Assembly: GCA_963989385.1 (NCBI GenBank)
Contig: OZ022510.1
Span: forward strand, 31,191,448 to 31,255,447
From: Ctena decussata
Lineage: Eukaryota; Mollusca; Bivalvia; Lucinida; Lucinidae
Reading direction: 5' to 3'
Length of the DNA stretch: 64,000 bases
Every line of letters begins with the position of its first letter. Positions within the stretch are counted from its first letter, which is position 1. The translations under genes and the position numbers were made by a program. The notes below the pieces were generated by a model that did not search any database, was not told the DNA's origin, and saw nothing but the letters and a program-made list of their open reading frames with translations. Positions 1 to 8,416 of the stretch are shown here, piece by piece.

Positions 1-151
1 TGTAAGTTTGTTGTTTTCTCAACCAAGTTTTCACATCGTCAAGTTTGATTTTCTTTGAAATTTTCTTTGCTGCTTTATACAAAGCTTGCAACCCCGTATA
101 TCCCACTGGACTTTTAGGATCGTAATAAAGTTTTGATAATAATTTATTCAT
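1..151 (-). CDS. Retrovirus-like (rve) integrase of a Polinton/adintovirus-type element, N-terminal 50 codons
   Basis: The reading frame runs off the left edge of the window. The ATG (151-149) overlaps the TGA of the preceding gene as ATGA, so the two are translated from adjoining or shared mRNAs. The visible 50 residues contain a YYDP motif near residue 9, a G-x-x-x-LY segment, a Lys-rich stretch and a V-x-x-WL motif near residue 41. From memory this matches the N-terminal region that precedes the catalytic core in Polinton and adintovirus integrases. The DDE core itself lies outside the window, so catalysis cannot be judged. Its place directly after the polymerase, ATPase and core-protein genes supports the call. 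The alternative, an unrelated small basic protein, is less likely given the motif pattern and context. Confidence 0.72.
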   Translation of the reverse strand, partial: MNKLLSKLYYDPKSPVGYTGLQALYKAAKKISKKIKLDDVKTWLRKQQTY

Positions 152-972
152 TGTTCATCATAAGATAACCATTTTCTGGGTGATTCAAACAGTTCTTCTT
201 TTATAGGTTTGATAGAACTGGGTGTAAACAGTTCGTCTCTGATATGTTTTCTAGTGGCAGACAAACTTTGAGATAAGTCTTTCTTGATGTGTTTTCTAAC
301 CGATTGTGTAACGGGACTTGTTCTTTTTTTAAGAGTAGGCATGCGTCGATGTTTGGTTTTAGGAGTGACATACTCTTCTTCATCTTCGTGCTGAAGAGGA
401 GTACGATGCATCCATTCCCATCGTTTCTTATTTCCCACAAAATCTTGAGGCACGTTCATGTCTCTAAGAGCCTCAGCAAAAGGTTCCCAACCCCTGGGCT
501 CAGTGTCTTTTCTCTGTCTTAAAACATCATTGACTAAATCTATGATATTAGACCCTGCAACCGGTTTGCCATACATCTTAACCGTTCCGTCTTCGTCCCA
601 AGATAAGTTAGGATTATTTTCTAACCAAGATATCAATAATTTAGCTTTCTTTCGCATCGTGGTAGGAACACTATCAAAAATACGTTGATTAATTTTCGAT
701 TCAGGCTCTACTGGGAGAGAAAGTTTTGTTTCTGTCAGTGCTTTGCGATGTGCCGTTTTAAATTTATGTAAAGTTTGACCAAACAATTGAGATTTTTCTG
801 CCTCTGACAAATCTTCGTTGGCCATGACCGAAGACAAGTCTCTTTGAAGACTGGCCGTCGCAGAAACATTTGGATCGGGTGGAAGTCTTGGTTTTTGAAT
901 TTGTTCTTCTTTCCAGCGTTTCATGTCTTCCCAAAGTTTAAATGGTACCACGGCCATTTTACGCCCTTCCAT
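148..972 (-). CDS. Conserved element protein of unknown function (274 aa)
   Basis: Intact ORF; the ATG at 972 is chosen because it is the first in frame, with a second good start at residue 6 (AAAATGG). Residues about 1-70 are charged and helical-looking. Residues 95-185 form a compact block (VPTTMRKKA..., two NP/W motifs, a GxxxxF segment) that I recognise from memory as recurring in virus-like elements of molluscs and cnidarians; I know no function for it. The C-terminal 70 residues are basic and contain a repeated H-I-R/K-[KD]-[DE]-L pattern and one SUMO-like IKEE site. Only 11 bp separate it from the upstream 123-aa gene and it overlaps the integrase start by 4 bp. No TATA box is visible just upstream, so it may share an mRNA with a neighbour. 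Confidence 0.75.
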   Translation of the reverse strand: MEGRKMAVVPFKLWEDMKRWKEEQIQKPRLPPDPNVSATASLQRDLSSVMANEDLSEAEKSQLFGQTLHKFKTAHRKALTETKLSLPVEPESKINQRIFDSVPTTMRKKAKLLISWLENNPNLSWDEDGTVKMYGKPVAGSNIIDLVNDVLRQRKDTEPRGWEPFAEALRDMNVPQDFVGNKKRWEWMHRTPLQHEDEEEYVTPKTKHRRMPTLKKRTSPVTQSVRKHIKKDLSQSLSATRKHIRDELFTPSSIKPIKEELFESPRKWLSYDEQ

Positions 973-983
973 TGCAATTTTTT

Positions 984-1355
984 TTACTGACCAAGAATAG
1001 ATCCTAAGACTGAACCAAGCAAAGGTTTTAAAAGTAAACCCAGGAGTGCACCACCTTTCTGATTGAGAATTTTTTTCTTGTTTGCTAGTGCAACACGTTT
1101 TGTAGACAATAATCGAATATCATTCTTCCTAGAACGTAATTGTTCTTTCTGAGCTTTTGTGAGTTTGACATTGCCTTTTATAAGATTTAAACAACATTCC
1201 CCTACACAGTCTAATATCTCTTTTGGACAATCATTGACAATTTTTTGACGAAACCGATATGGAATGTTACATAGTCCTTCCAGAAAAGGACCATACTTTT
1301 TAATCAGTGAACCTCTTTTCTTTTTGATTTGTGTTCTTTTCTTACGTGCAGCCAT
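984..1355 (-). CDS. Small basic core-like protein with Gly-rich hydrophobic tail (123 aa)
   Basis: The open frame extends upstream only through a TTG; the first ATG is at 1355 (ATCATGG, strong context). The product is very basic at the N terminus (KKRTQIKKKRG), has a helical middle containing a GNVKLTKAQKEQL segment, and ends in a KGG followed by a hydrophobic Gly/Leu-rich stretch of about 20 residues. That layout suggests a virion core or membrane-active minor capsid peptide, as for adenovirus pX/pVI-like proteins. This is an analogy of layout, not a demonstrated homology. It is clearly related to residues about 15-105 of the next gene (304 aa). A TATAAAAG box at 1410-1403 overlaps the stop codon of that upstream gene and lies about 55 bp before this ATG. 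Confidence 0.72.
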   Translation of the reverse strand: MAARKKRTQIKKKRGSLIKKYGPFLEGLCNIPYRFRQKIVNDCPKEILDCVGECCLNLIKGNVKLTKAQKEQLRSRKNDIRLLSTKRVALANKKKILNQKGGALLGLLLKPLLGSVLGSILGQ

Positions 1356-1402
1356 GATAGCAGTCAAGAATTAAACTAGTAAAATATCATGTTAACCAAG
1401 TC

Positions 1403-1410
1403 CTTTTATA
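1403..1410 (-). promoter_or_regulatory. TATA box overlapping the core-gene stop codon (123-aa gene promoter)
   Basis: The minus strand reads CACTATAAAAGG; the TAA at 1408-1406 terminates the 304-aa protein. The next gene's ATG is 55 bp downstream. An out-of-frame ATG lies about 20 bp after the box and may fall upstream of the cap site. Confidence 0.6.
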
Positions 1411-2320
1411 GTGAAAGTTTACGTTTAGCCAACATCTGTTTCATGGCAGCTTCAAATCCATGTTTTCTGGCAGTACGAAGATATTCGTTTGCAGGAGAAG
1501 AACTCCTTCGAGGAGAAGCCCTTAGAGGAGAAAATCTAGAAATTTCTAGAGCAGGTGATTTTGCAGCAGTGCGTCTTTCACCAATTTTTCTGAGACTAGA
1601 GTTTGGAGTAGAAAACTGAGTAGAAAATGGAGAAGGTGTTTTTGCAGGAGTGAATCTTTCACCTATTTTTCTGATACTTGAACTTGGAGTAGAAAATCGA
1701 GTAGAAAATGGACTTGGAGTTCTTAGACTAGAGTTTGGAGTAGAAGGAGTAAATGGACTTGGAGTTCTTGCAGTTGACGGTCCTGCAACAGGAGATGGAG
1801 GTTTTCTAGGTTTCTTAATTCTTACAGTGACAAACTTATCGTTCACTTTTATTTTTCTCCTTGATTTAGTCTTAGGGGATTTTTTCCTCTGAGTTTTTTT
1901 CTTTGGAGATTTTTTCTTGCCAGTTTTTTTCTTAGACTTTTTAGGACCTTTTCTACCCACTTTCTTTTTCTGAGAAAACCGTCTAAGTATTTTATTACCG
2001 TCCCAACGAATGAGAGATCTGATTATCACCCCACCAAAAAACCCACCGCCACCAGGTTTTAGAATGATTTCTCGTTTTGTATCTGCATTTACCAAAGGAC
2101 TTGCTAGTTTTCTAACATCGTCTTTGCGTTTGTCCATGAATTTTTGAGTTTGTTTTGGTAATTTCATTTTATTTTCAGCTATTTTTCTAGCTGCTAAAGA
2201 AAACCATTTGATCATTTCCATCAACCCGGCATTAAGCAAAGTTTTTCTTTTGTTCGAATCATGCTCTCTACTCAAATTGTAGAGAGCCCTGATCAAGTTT
2301 GTCGATGCTTTTTGAGCCAT
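1406..2320 (-). CDS. Basic core/DNA-binding-like protein (304 aa) with Lys-rich and Ser-Pro repeats
   Basis: The open frame begins with a GTG at 2356; in-frame ATGs lie at 2332 and 2320. The TATA box at 2367-2361 predicts a cap site near 2335, leaving only about 3 nt before the first ATG, so the second (GACATGG) is preferred. Residues about 15-105 resemble the 123-aa neighbour, including a GGGGFFGG segment in place of its KGG-hydrophobic tail. Then comes a Lys/Arg run (repeated KKSPKKK-type units, about 115-165) and two to three imperfect Ser/Pro repeats with SIRKIGER and SLRKIGER cores (about 185-265). The composition suits a DNA-condensing virion core protein, comparable in style to adenovirus V/VII, but no homology is claimed. 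The stop codon lies inside the TATA box of the next gene. Confidence 0.72.
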   Translation of the reverse strand: MAQKASTNLIRALYNLSREHDSNKRKTLLNAGLMEMIKWFSLAARKIAENKMKLPKQTQKFMDKRKDDVRKLASPLVNADTKREIILKPGGGGFFGGVIIRSLIRWDGNKILRRFSQKKKVGRKGPKKSKKKTGKKKSPKKKTQRKKSPKTKSRRKIKVNDKFVTVRIKKPRKPPSPVAGPSTARTPSPFTPSTPNSSLRTPSPFSTRFSTPSSSIRKIGERFTPAKTPSPFSTQFSTPNSSLRKIGERRTAAKSPALEISRFSPLRASPRRSSSPANEYLRTARKHGFEAAMKQMLAKRKLSL

Positions 2321-2360
2321 GTCTGGTTTCATTCTGATCCATGTAAGACCAAACACACCA

Positions 2361-2367
2361 TTTTATA
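2361..2367 (-). promoter_or_regulatory. TATA box overlapping the ATPase stop codon (core gene promoter)
   Basis: The minus strand reads CAGTATAAAATGG; the TAA at 2365-2363 terminates the ATPase. It lies 47 bp before the preferred ATG of the 304-aa gene. Confidence 0.6.
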
Positions 2368-3046
2368 CTGGAAAATACACAACTGGACCTTGTTGATCCG
2401 ATTTTGTATACCAGTTTGTAAAAATATCTGTTCTAAACCTCAAATGATTTGGTGTGTCTGGTTTTAAATCAATCAGTAAATAACCGTGTGGCTTAGAAGT
2501 GGCATCGTTGAAGGCAGACATCAAGTGTGGAGCTTGAAGTTGTTGTGCCAAAACTTTAATTTGCATTTTGTCTCTTGGACTTTGAAACAAAATCAAGTAA
2601 TGGGCATTCAAACTGATGGTACGTGTCGATTTACTCTGCTGAAACAAGTTTTGTGTGATGTACACAACACTTGCATTTCTGTGATGACCTTTCCTCGTGA
2701 ACCAAAGTTTAATTTTTTCTTCGTCTTTATCGCCCAACATATCGTCAAAGACAATCAAGTGAGTTTCACTCGTGTCTGTGACAATATCGTCGTCGTCATT
2801 TGGAATTCCTAAAATAAATCTGATGTTTAAATCTTTGCGTTCTTGCAAGATATTGTACACAGGTTGCCATTCTTTGTAACACCACACGATACGTTGTGGT
2901 AAAATATCAAACAAGTCTTCTTTGTACTGAATCAGTTTTTTAACAAATTCAGTTTTTCCCGATCCACTTGGACCCGATATAAAAATATTAGCAGGATGTT
3001 TAAAAAACAAACTACCAATATTTTCGTCTTGAACTGTTACCGACAT
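2363..3046 (-). CDS. Genome-packaging ATPase, FtsK/HerA (A32-like) family (227 aa)
   Basis: ATP-driven DNA packaging motor expected to load the genome into capsids. Seen directly: Walker A GPSGSGKT at residues 25-32, Walker B LIVFDD at 97-102, a TQN sensor-like motif at 131-133 and the LNAHYLILFQSPRD segment near 146-159 that is typical of packaging ATPases of Polintons, poxviruses and their relatives. At 227 aa it is of normal length for a minimal A32-type ATPase. It has its own TATATATA box (3095-3088) and a TCATTT initiator about 30 bp downstream, just after the AATAAA of the polymerase gene. The end of the gene (CCA GTA TAA) doubles as the TATAAAA box of the following core gene. Frame intact. 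Confidence 0.93.
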   Translation of the reverse strand: MSVTVQDENIGSLFFKHPANIFISGPSGSGKTEFVKKLIQYKEDLFDILPQRIVWCYKEWQPVYNILQERKDLNIRFILGIPNDDDDIVTDTSETHLIVFDDMLGDKDEEKIKLWFTRKGHHRNASVVYITQNLFQQSKSTRTISLNAHYLILFQSPRDKMQIKVLAQQLQAPHLMSAFNDATSKPHGYLLIDLKPDTPNHLRFRTDIFTNWYTKSDQQGPVVYFPV

Positions 3047-3087
3047 GATTGAAAGATAAAATGAGAAAGAATAATGAAAGACATGTG

Positions 3088-3095
3088 TATATATA
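3088..3095 (-). promoter_or_regulatory. TATA box of the packaging ATPase gene
   Basis: TATATATA on the minus strand, followed about 31 bp downstream by a TCATTT initiator-like motif and about 45 bp downstream by the ATPase ATG. Confidence 0.6.
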
Positions 3096-3102
3096 ACATA
3101 TT

Positions 3103-3108
3103 TTTATT
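3103..3108 (-). terminator. Polyadenylation signal AATAAA of the polymerase gene
   Basis: AATAAA on the minus strand about 100 bp past the PolB stop codon and a few bases before the TATA box of the ATPase gene. Confidence 0.6.
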
Positions 3109-3207
3109 TTTTACAAACAACAAATTGTTTTACTGACATACTTTACAAATAATTTTTCTTACTGAAAACACTGTTTCACAACAGTCTCTGATCTGATTTT
3201 CTTTGGT

Positions 3208-6200
3208 TTACAGTACATATCCATACGGAACAGTTTCACCACTTTTTAAAATCACACGTTTGTCATAAGTAAATCTATATGTCTTAGATTGTCTCTCAGT
3301 AGTAATTTTTCTGTCTTTATGTTTTCTTATACGGTGTTGATATTCCACAGATTCTTGAAAGTCCCTCTTCTCACTATGGGCCCATTCCATCATGTTGTAG
3401 AAATGGATTACTTGTGAAGTATTGTAATCCAGGGTCAGTCCTTTGACTTTACAGGTAGACTTGCGTTTCCCAGTGTCGTGCTCCACATACTCGTAGCCAT
3501 AATTCTTCGGTCCCATACCCACAAACTTGGTGATTTTCGCAGTAGGCAGTTCGTCTGTCCATTCGCCGAGTCTGTTGTTGATGATCTCTGGATTCCATAA
3601 TTCTGGTTTGTGAATGTAGATGACAGAATCCGTATCGAAGTACAACACACGTTTGTCAAGTTGATGCAGGACACTGTATAACTTCAGTCTGGCTTGTGCT
3701 GTCACAAAGGATCCTACCACCACGTTGCTGCAAGCATGAGGTTCTACAATCGAGTCCAGATCTTCCCAGTTGACTAACAAAAACTCTTCTCCAAACACTT
3801 CGACATTCTTCACTTTCTTCAATGGATTAGTCACCAGTTCAAAGTAGTCAGAAGGATCTGACACATATTCTGTTTTGGTCATGTTGTCTCTCTGTGCTAA
3901 TTTTCCCCACAAACTGTTTAAACTGATCTTGCTGATTCCACGTCGACCTTTGTTCTTTTCCACCTTCTCTAGTCGGATACCTTCTGCTTCGAAATAGTCC
4001 TGTTTGAAATTGATCTTGTCCAATTCTGTCTTGCACCAGTCGGGATATCCACTTGACTCTTGTTTAATCTTCAGGAAAGTATCGATATATCCAGCAAAGA
4101 TACCTCCTTGTCCAGTTGACTTGTCGTACTGTGAAGATTGGGGAAAATGCCATACTTCGTACACATCTTTCAGCTGGTAACCCAGTTTCATCGCCTCAAA
4201 CAATTCGATGCTCACCCAAGTTCCCACTAATTCTCTGTCTTCTTCTCTGTCGTGCGTACATAATTTCGAATTGTCAGATGTCTCTGCACAACTTCTACAG
4301 AGTGGAAACAGTAATTTGTTGTTGCACTTGTACGGCAATACCGGATGATACAAGTTTCTGGGTGGTAACACTTTACATTTGATCAGTCCAAAATATTGAT
4401 GTATATTATCTCTGTCGATGTCTTCTTGTGAATAAATTTTTGGATGTCCAATAGGGAAGATTCCGTACTTGCAGATGTATGGATAAAGTGAACACACATC
4501 GATATACTTAATTTCCTCGTCTCCTTCAATTTCGTAGAACAGTCTTGTAGAATTCGTACGTCCTCCAAATAGCGCATCTCTGGGTTTGAGTGGATCCAAG
4601 TTGGTAAATTCTGCATCCACCATCTCCTTAAAATCTTTGTCGTCTTGATAATATTGGTCGTAATCGCATTCCCACATTTCTATCACTTGATACCCAACTC
4701 TTTTCAATTTCTCGGTCTTCTCCACAGTCTGTTTGTATAGCTGGTACATCGTCTGGCAGTTGTAAGTATTGATCTTAGTTCTGTCGGGGAAATGTTTGGG
4801 ACACCCGTGCCAGTAACATCCATGGAACTCGTACACTGTTTCTTTTTCTGGATCGTACCCATCCACATAATGTCCAAAAACTTTCTGTTCACCACCATTC
4901 AAAGCGTGACGAATTTGGATGTGATTCTTTCTAGCCACGGCTTGAATCCAGCGCACAGCTTTGATAGAATACTTCTTTTGGTTGGGATAGCCTTCTGGTG
5001 GAATGATGGCCACAGAGTTTTCAGGCATGTGATTCTTCCTCCATACTTGGGAACAAGCTTGAGCGATCGTGCATGCATTAGCAAAAGGATCCAAGTCGCT
5101 GATATCTATCGATTGTTTTCTAAAACATGCACAACCTCTCCTCAGGATATCCACATCGCTGCGACAGTATTCTTCCATTTCACGTCTGAAGTCAAAGATG
5201 GCATTGGATTCCACTTTCTGCTTGTGCCATTCCAGGAAAGCTTCTCTGTCTTTGACCGACATCTGTCCAGGATTATACATCTCCACGGGAAAGTAAGCTC
5301 CCACGTAATTCTGGTTGGCATCAACATTTGCCAAATGTGGGAAGTAGCCTTTTTTCATCTCTGTCAATCCAAAGGTATCTGGAAAATTGGCTAATCTCAT
5401 ATGCAGAAAATGATACGAGTCCAAGAACTTGACTTTGGCAGCGGTCATCGTCACGATAGTATTTCCATTCATAATCACATCGGGCTTAAAAGTTCCATTT
5501 TCTAGTATGTAGCGTAGAATAAATTGTCCATCATATCCTCCAAAATTATGTGCAATAACAGTCACTCCTTCATTTTCTTTTCTAAATAACCAGGAACAGA
5601 AATCTGACAACGTATTTTCACCTTCAAAGATCATTTCTCGTCCAAACTGACTACAATTGTCACAATACTGATCTACAGGTGAATTAACGCAATGGTCACA
5701 CGCTTTGTTTGTGAACTTATTACAAATTTTACATGGCTGTTCAATAGGTAAATCCATACACTGATCACAAGCTCTATGTGCAATACAAAAGTTGACAATA
5801 TGTTCGCCAGAGTCTTGCTTGGATTCAAAGTCAAAAAATATGAATTGAGGTTGAATAACGGTACCTTTCTCTTCATCGATGATATCGTCCTTCTCGGCAT
5901 CTTCTTCCAACACTTCGTTCTTGGGTTTGCACACGTAAGGTTGAATATAACATTGATGTTCGGCTCCAACAATCATTTTACAAAATTTACATTTCTTCTG
6001 TCCTGGACACACGTGATTTCTTTTATTTCCTATAATCCTATTTCCACATTTCTCACAATTATGCACAAGTTGACAAATAGATTTTTTCTGTCCTGGTTTG
6101 ACTAATGTATGATTAGCAAAACAAGATGCACTATGAAAAGTTCTCTTACATTTTGTACAGTACTGATTTTGTTCGTGAAGACATGGCGTTGCACTATAAC

Positions 6201-7305
6201 AACTAGTACATCCATTCGAACAAGCATGATCCTCTCTATTGCTAAATCCCGTGTCACAAAACTCACAATAATAACTACATCCTTGAAATCCTTTGACATT
6301 GGTGATAGTGTCATAGTGATCTGTGCCATTGTAATAGATATGAATTACTTTTGTTTTGTCACTAGGTCTAAATCCAAGTGGAAACAATAATCCGTCTTTA
6401 GGATGCTGTGAATGTACTTTGATCAAATAGTCAGGAGCTAACACAGTTTGAATTTTCTTGTATTCTTCAAATCCACAAGGTTGATTGTGAGGAATCTTAG
6501 CACGATCTAATAATTTCATGGCTTCTCTAGTTTGTAGTGGTTTTTCAGATTTTCTGATGTAATGCCAAGTCTTCTTCCATGAGTCAGATGCGTCCCTGTC
6601 GGCATGATGTTTTCCTACCACAACAGCTCTAGCCATACACATGACATCTTTGGTGTTATTGATTTGAACGATACTATGTTTCATCTTTCTCATATTGCGT
6701 GATTCAAAGTAAAGTCCATGGTGTAATGCCTTTCTTCCACTTCCAGTTGGTAACTTGGTGTGTGTCACTTCCAAGCTCATCTGTCCATCATTGATTTTAA
6801 AATCTTCATTGGATTGCAACACTTTCTCGATTTCTTGAGTCAAAGATTCCCCAGTCAGACTCGTCACATCTGTGAATGGTACAAAGATTCCTAATTTCAG
6901 TCCGGGATGGTAAATGCTCATTCGAATCCTGTCATTGCCTTGAGCTTGAGAATGGGTCTTGATGTCATCCACCAGCTGTTGAAACATCCGAGGTACAAAT
7001 TCCAACGGTGATACATCTTCTGGAAATTTATTGACATCCACATTGTACACATTGGCTCTTGTTCTGAAACGTCTCGACTCACGTTCTCTGACAGGCTTGA
7101 TCACATAGTACTGTTGGTAATCATCTTCTTCATCGTCCGAATAAATCACCATAGGCCTTTTTCTCGGTGGTGACACCTCATCTTCAGATTCTTCACTGTC
7201 GGAATAATCCACAAGTTTCACCTTCTTTGGCGATGGTAACTCGTCCTCCTCAGAGTCTGATGAAGTGGGTGGGGTACGTATTCTCTTCCAGTGTCTCTTT
7301 GGCAT
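3208..7305 (-). CDS. Protein-primed type DNA polymerase B (DNA_pol_B_2 family, 1365 aa), Polinton/adintovirus-like
   Basis: Replicates the element. The N terminus (1-90) is acidic, Ser-rich and disordered-looking. Residues 340-455 hold a cluster of CxxC and CxxH zinc-binding pairs, and a second Cys-rich insert (about 508-552) sits inside the exonuclease. Exo I is FDFE (491-494), Exo II NFGGYD (587-592) and Exo III YCRSDVD (713-719). Polymerase motif A is DVCSLYP (936-942), motif B K...NSLWG (1126-1134), motif C FDTDS (1223-1227), with KVKGL at 1286-1290. All catalytic acidic residues are present, so the enzyme looks competent. Between the exonuclease and polymerase parts (about 795-885) is an EFHGCYWHGCP...MWEC segment resembling Vsr/PD-(D/E)XK nucleases. 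The gene has a TATATAAG box (7364-7357) and, downstream, AATAAA at 3108-3103. Confidence 0.95.
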   Translation of the reverse strand: MPKRHWKRIRTPPTSSDSEEDELPSPKKVKLVDYSDSEESEDEVSPPRKRPMVIYSDDEEDDYQQYYVIKPVRERESRRFRTRANVYNVDVNKFPEDVSPLEFVPRMFQQLVDDIKTHSQAQGNDRIRMSIYHPGLKLGIFVPFTDVTSLTGESLTQEIEKVLQSNEDFKINDGQMSLEVTHTKLPTGSGRKALHHGLYFESRNMRKMKHSIVQINNTKDVMCMARAVVVGKHHADRDASDSWKKTWHYIRKSEKPLQTREAMKLLDRAKIPHNQPCGFEEYKKIQTVLAPDYLIKVHSQHPKDGLLFPLGFRPSDKTKVIHIYYNGTDHYDTITNVKGFQGCSYYCEFCDTGFSNREDHACSNGCTSCYSATPCLHEQNQYCTKCKRTFHSASCFANHTLVKPGQKKSICQLVHNCEKCGNRIIGNKRNHVCPGQKKCKFCKMIVGAEHQCYIQPYVCKPKNEVLEEDAEKDDIIDEEKGTVIQPQFIFFDFESKQDSGEHIVNFCIAHRACDQCMDLPIEQPCKICNKFTNKACDHCVNSPVDQYCDNCSQFGREMIFEGENTLSDFCSWLFRKENEGVTVIAHNFGGYDGQFILRYILENGTFKPDVIMNGNTIVTMTAAKVKFLDSYHFLHMRLANFPDTFGLTEMKKGYFPHLANVDANQNYVGAYFPVEMYNPGQMSVKDREAFLEWHKQKVESNAIFDFRREMEEYCRSDVDILRRGCACFRKQSIDISDLDPFANACTIAQACSQVWRKNHMPENSVAIIPPEGYPNQKKYSIKAVRWIQAVARKNHIQIRHALNGGEQKVFGHYVDGYDPEKETVYEFHGCYWHGCPKHFPDRTKINTYNCQTMYQLYKQTVEKTEKLKRVGYQVIEMWECDYDQYYQDDKDFKEMVDAEFTNLDPLKPRDALFGGRTNSTRLFYEIEGDEEIKYIDVCSLYPYICKYGIFPIGHPKIYSQEDIDRDNIHQYFGLIKCKVLPPRNLYHPVLPYKCNNKLLFPLCRSCAETSDNSKLCTHDREEDRELVGTWVSIELFEAMKLGYQLKDVYEVWHFPQSSQYDKSTGQGGIFAGYIDTFLKIKQESSGYPDWCKTELDKINFKQDYFEAEGIRLEKVEKNKGRRGISKISLNSLWGKLAQRDNMTKTEYVSDPSDYFELVTNPLKKVKNVEVFGEEFLLVNWEDLDSIVEPHACSNVVVGSFVTAQARLKLYSVLHQLDKRVLYFDTDSVIYIHKPELWNPEIINNRLGEWTDELPTAKITKFVGMGPKNYGYEYVEHDTGKRKSTCKVKGLTLDYNTSQVIHFYNMMEWAHSEKRDFQESVEYQHRIRKHKDRKITTERQSKTYRFTYDKRVILKSGETVPYGYVL

Positions 7306-7356
7306 GTTGTCTTGTCACTGTTCAAACTCAGAATGCAAGGAGATCTGAATATTTGA

Positions 7357-7364
7357 CTTATATA
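7357..7364 (-). promoter_or_regulatory. TATA box of the DNA polymerase gene
   Basis: TATATAAG on the minus strand, with a GCATTC initiator-like motif about 30 bp downstream and the polymerase ATG about 59 bp downstream. The iteron-like array starts about 22 bp further upstream. Confidence 0.6.
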
Positions 7365-7385
7365 TCCATCAGCACCAAGATTAGT

Positions 7386-7656
7386 CAGGCGAGATACATG
7401 GTACATGACTTATCAGGTTAGACTACATGTTCTATGGAATTCTTGTGATACAGGCAAGATTCATAGTATTTGACTTAGCAGGCGAGACAACAGGAATTTT
7501 CGTGGTACAGGCGAGACATGGGCTTTACGGAATTTTTGTAGTAAGGCGAGACAACAGTCTTAAGGAATTTTTATTAACTAGCAGGCAAGACTACATGCTA
7601 TATGGAATTCTTATCACCAGGCGAGACACATAGAATTTTTGTGCTACAGGCGAGAC
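7386..7656. repeat. Nine iteron-like repeats (CAGGCGAGAC) upstream of the polymerase promoter
   Basis: Copies of CAGGCGAGACA or one- to three-base variants start at about 7386, 7414, 7451, 7479, 7508, 7544, 7582, 7618 and 7647. Spacings fall into two classes, 28-29 bp and 36-38 bp. A GGAATTTTTGT or GGAATTCTTGT motif stands between most copies. The array abuts the polymerase TATA box. Its position in the divergent region between leftward replication/structural genes and rightward accessory genes suits an enhancer or a replication-protein binding array. Neither role is proven. Confidence 0.7.
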
Positions 7657-7689
7657 ACTAGTTTTACGGAATTTTTGTTATTTTTAAAA

Positions 7690-7995
7690 GAAGTGCAAGA
7701 AGAGTGTGCTGTTCAGCACCTTGTTCTTCCCCGGTCGGTTACCCTATGCCTGGGAAGCCCTGGCGATTTGAAGCCATATCTACATGATCACAAGTCCTGA
7801 ATGTCACTGTGGACCAGAGACCTGCCAGCGGAGGTTCAGTTTACTGGGATAGTGTCCCGACCCCTTAAGCCATAAGGCTTCTACTGTTTCACATGTAATC
7901 GGTAGACTTCGCATCTGCGGGCCCAGGCGGTATAACCGTTGTGCACACCAGTTCCAGTCCAGTGGTGACCGGCAAACCAGCAATATTAATATGCG
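7690..7995. other. GC-rich, structure-prone block of unknown identity in the central intergenic region
   Basis: About 300 bp of clearly higher GC than the flanking AT-rich DNA and without an ORF. It contains several short perfect hairpins, for example GTGCT/AGCAC with a 4-nt loop, AAGCC/GGCTT with loop ATAA, and CGGT/ACCG. It could be a structured non-coding RNA, a short inserted repeat or part of an origin. I do not recognise it. Confidence 0.4.
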
Positions 7996-8414
7996 AGTTC
8001 CTAATATATATACCTATACATAAACCAGTTTACTTGAAACAAGATTGGACATTTGCATATCATGTATATCTGATTTTAATAAAAGGTTATGTTACTTTTT
8101 ATAGTAACACATTTTAGAATATAAAAATTAATTAGAGAATAATAAAATCTACATTTTGGTGTTTATTTTATCAAAATCGGCCGAAAAATAACGAAGTTAT
8201 TCAATTTTTTCATATTATGGTGTTATTACAAGGGAGGTAAATCTGGATTGACTTTCTTTTATTCTATAAATAGATTATTCAAGTAATAGCTTTCAGAAAA
8301 AATGATACAAATGAAAGGCAAATACGTGCATATGTGTATCACTTCTGTTATGAGTATTATTATATGTTAACTAATAAACTATTGAAACAACCCAAAACAA
8401 CAAAAAATGTCGAG
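7996..8414. other. AT-rich spacer
   Basis: AT-rich sequence with no ORF or repeat that I can support; it separates the GC-rich block from the 135-bp tandem repeats. Confidence 0.5.
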
Positions 8415-8416
8415 CA

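Noticed and set aside
984..2320. Adenain (adenovirus-type protease) cleavage sites at the KGG/GGGG motifs
   Set aside because: The P4 residue does not fit the M/I/L-x-G-G consensus, and the protease gene is not in the window.
7386..7656. CRISPR-like array
   Set aside because: Repeats are only about 10 bp, spacers are related to each other, and the setting is eukaryotic.
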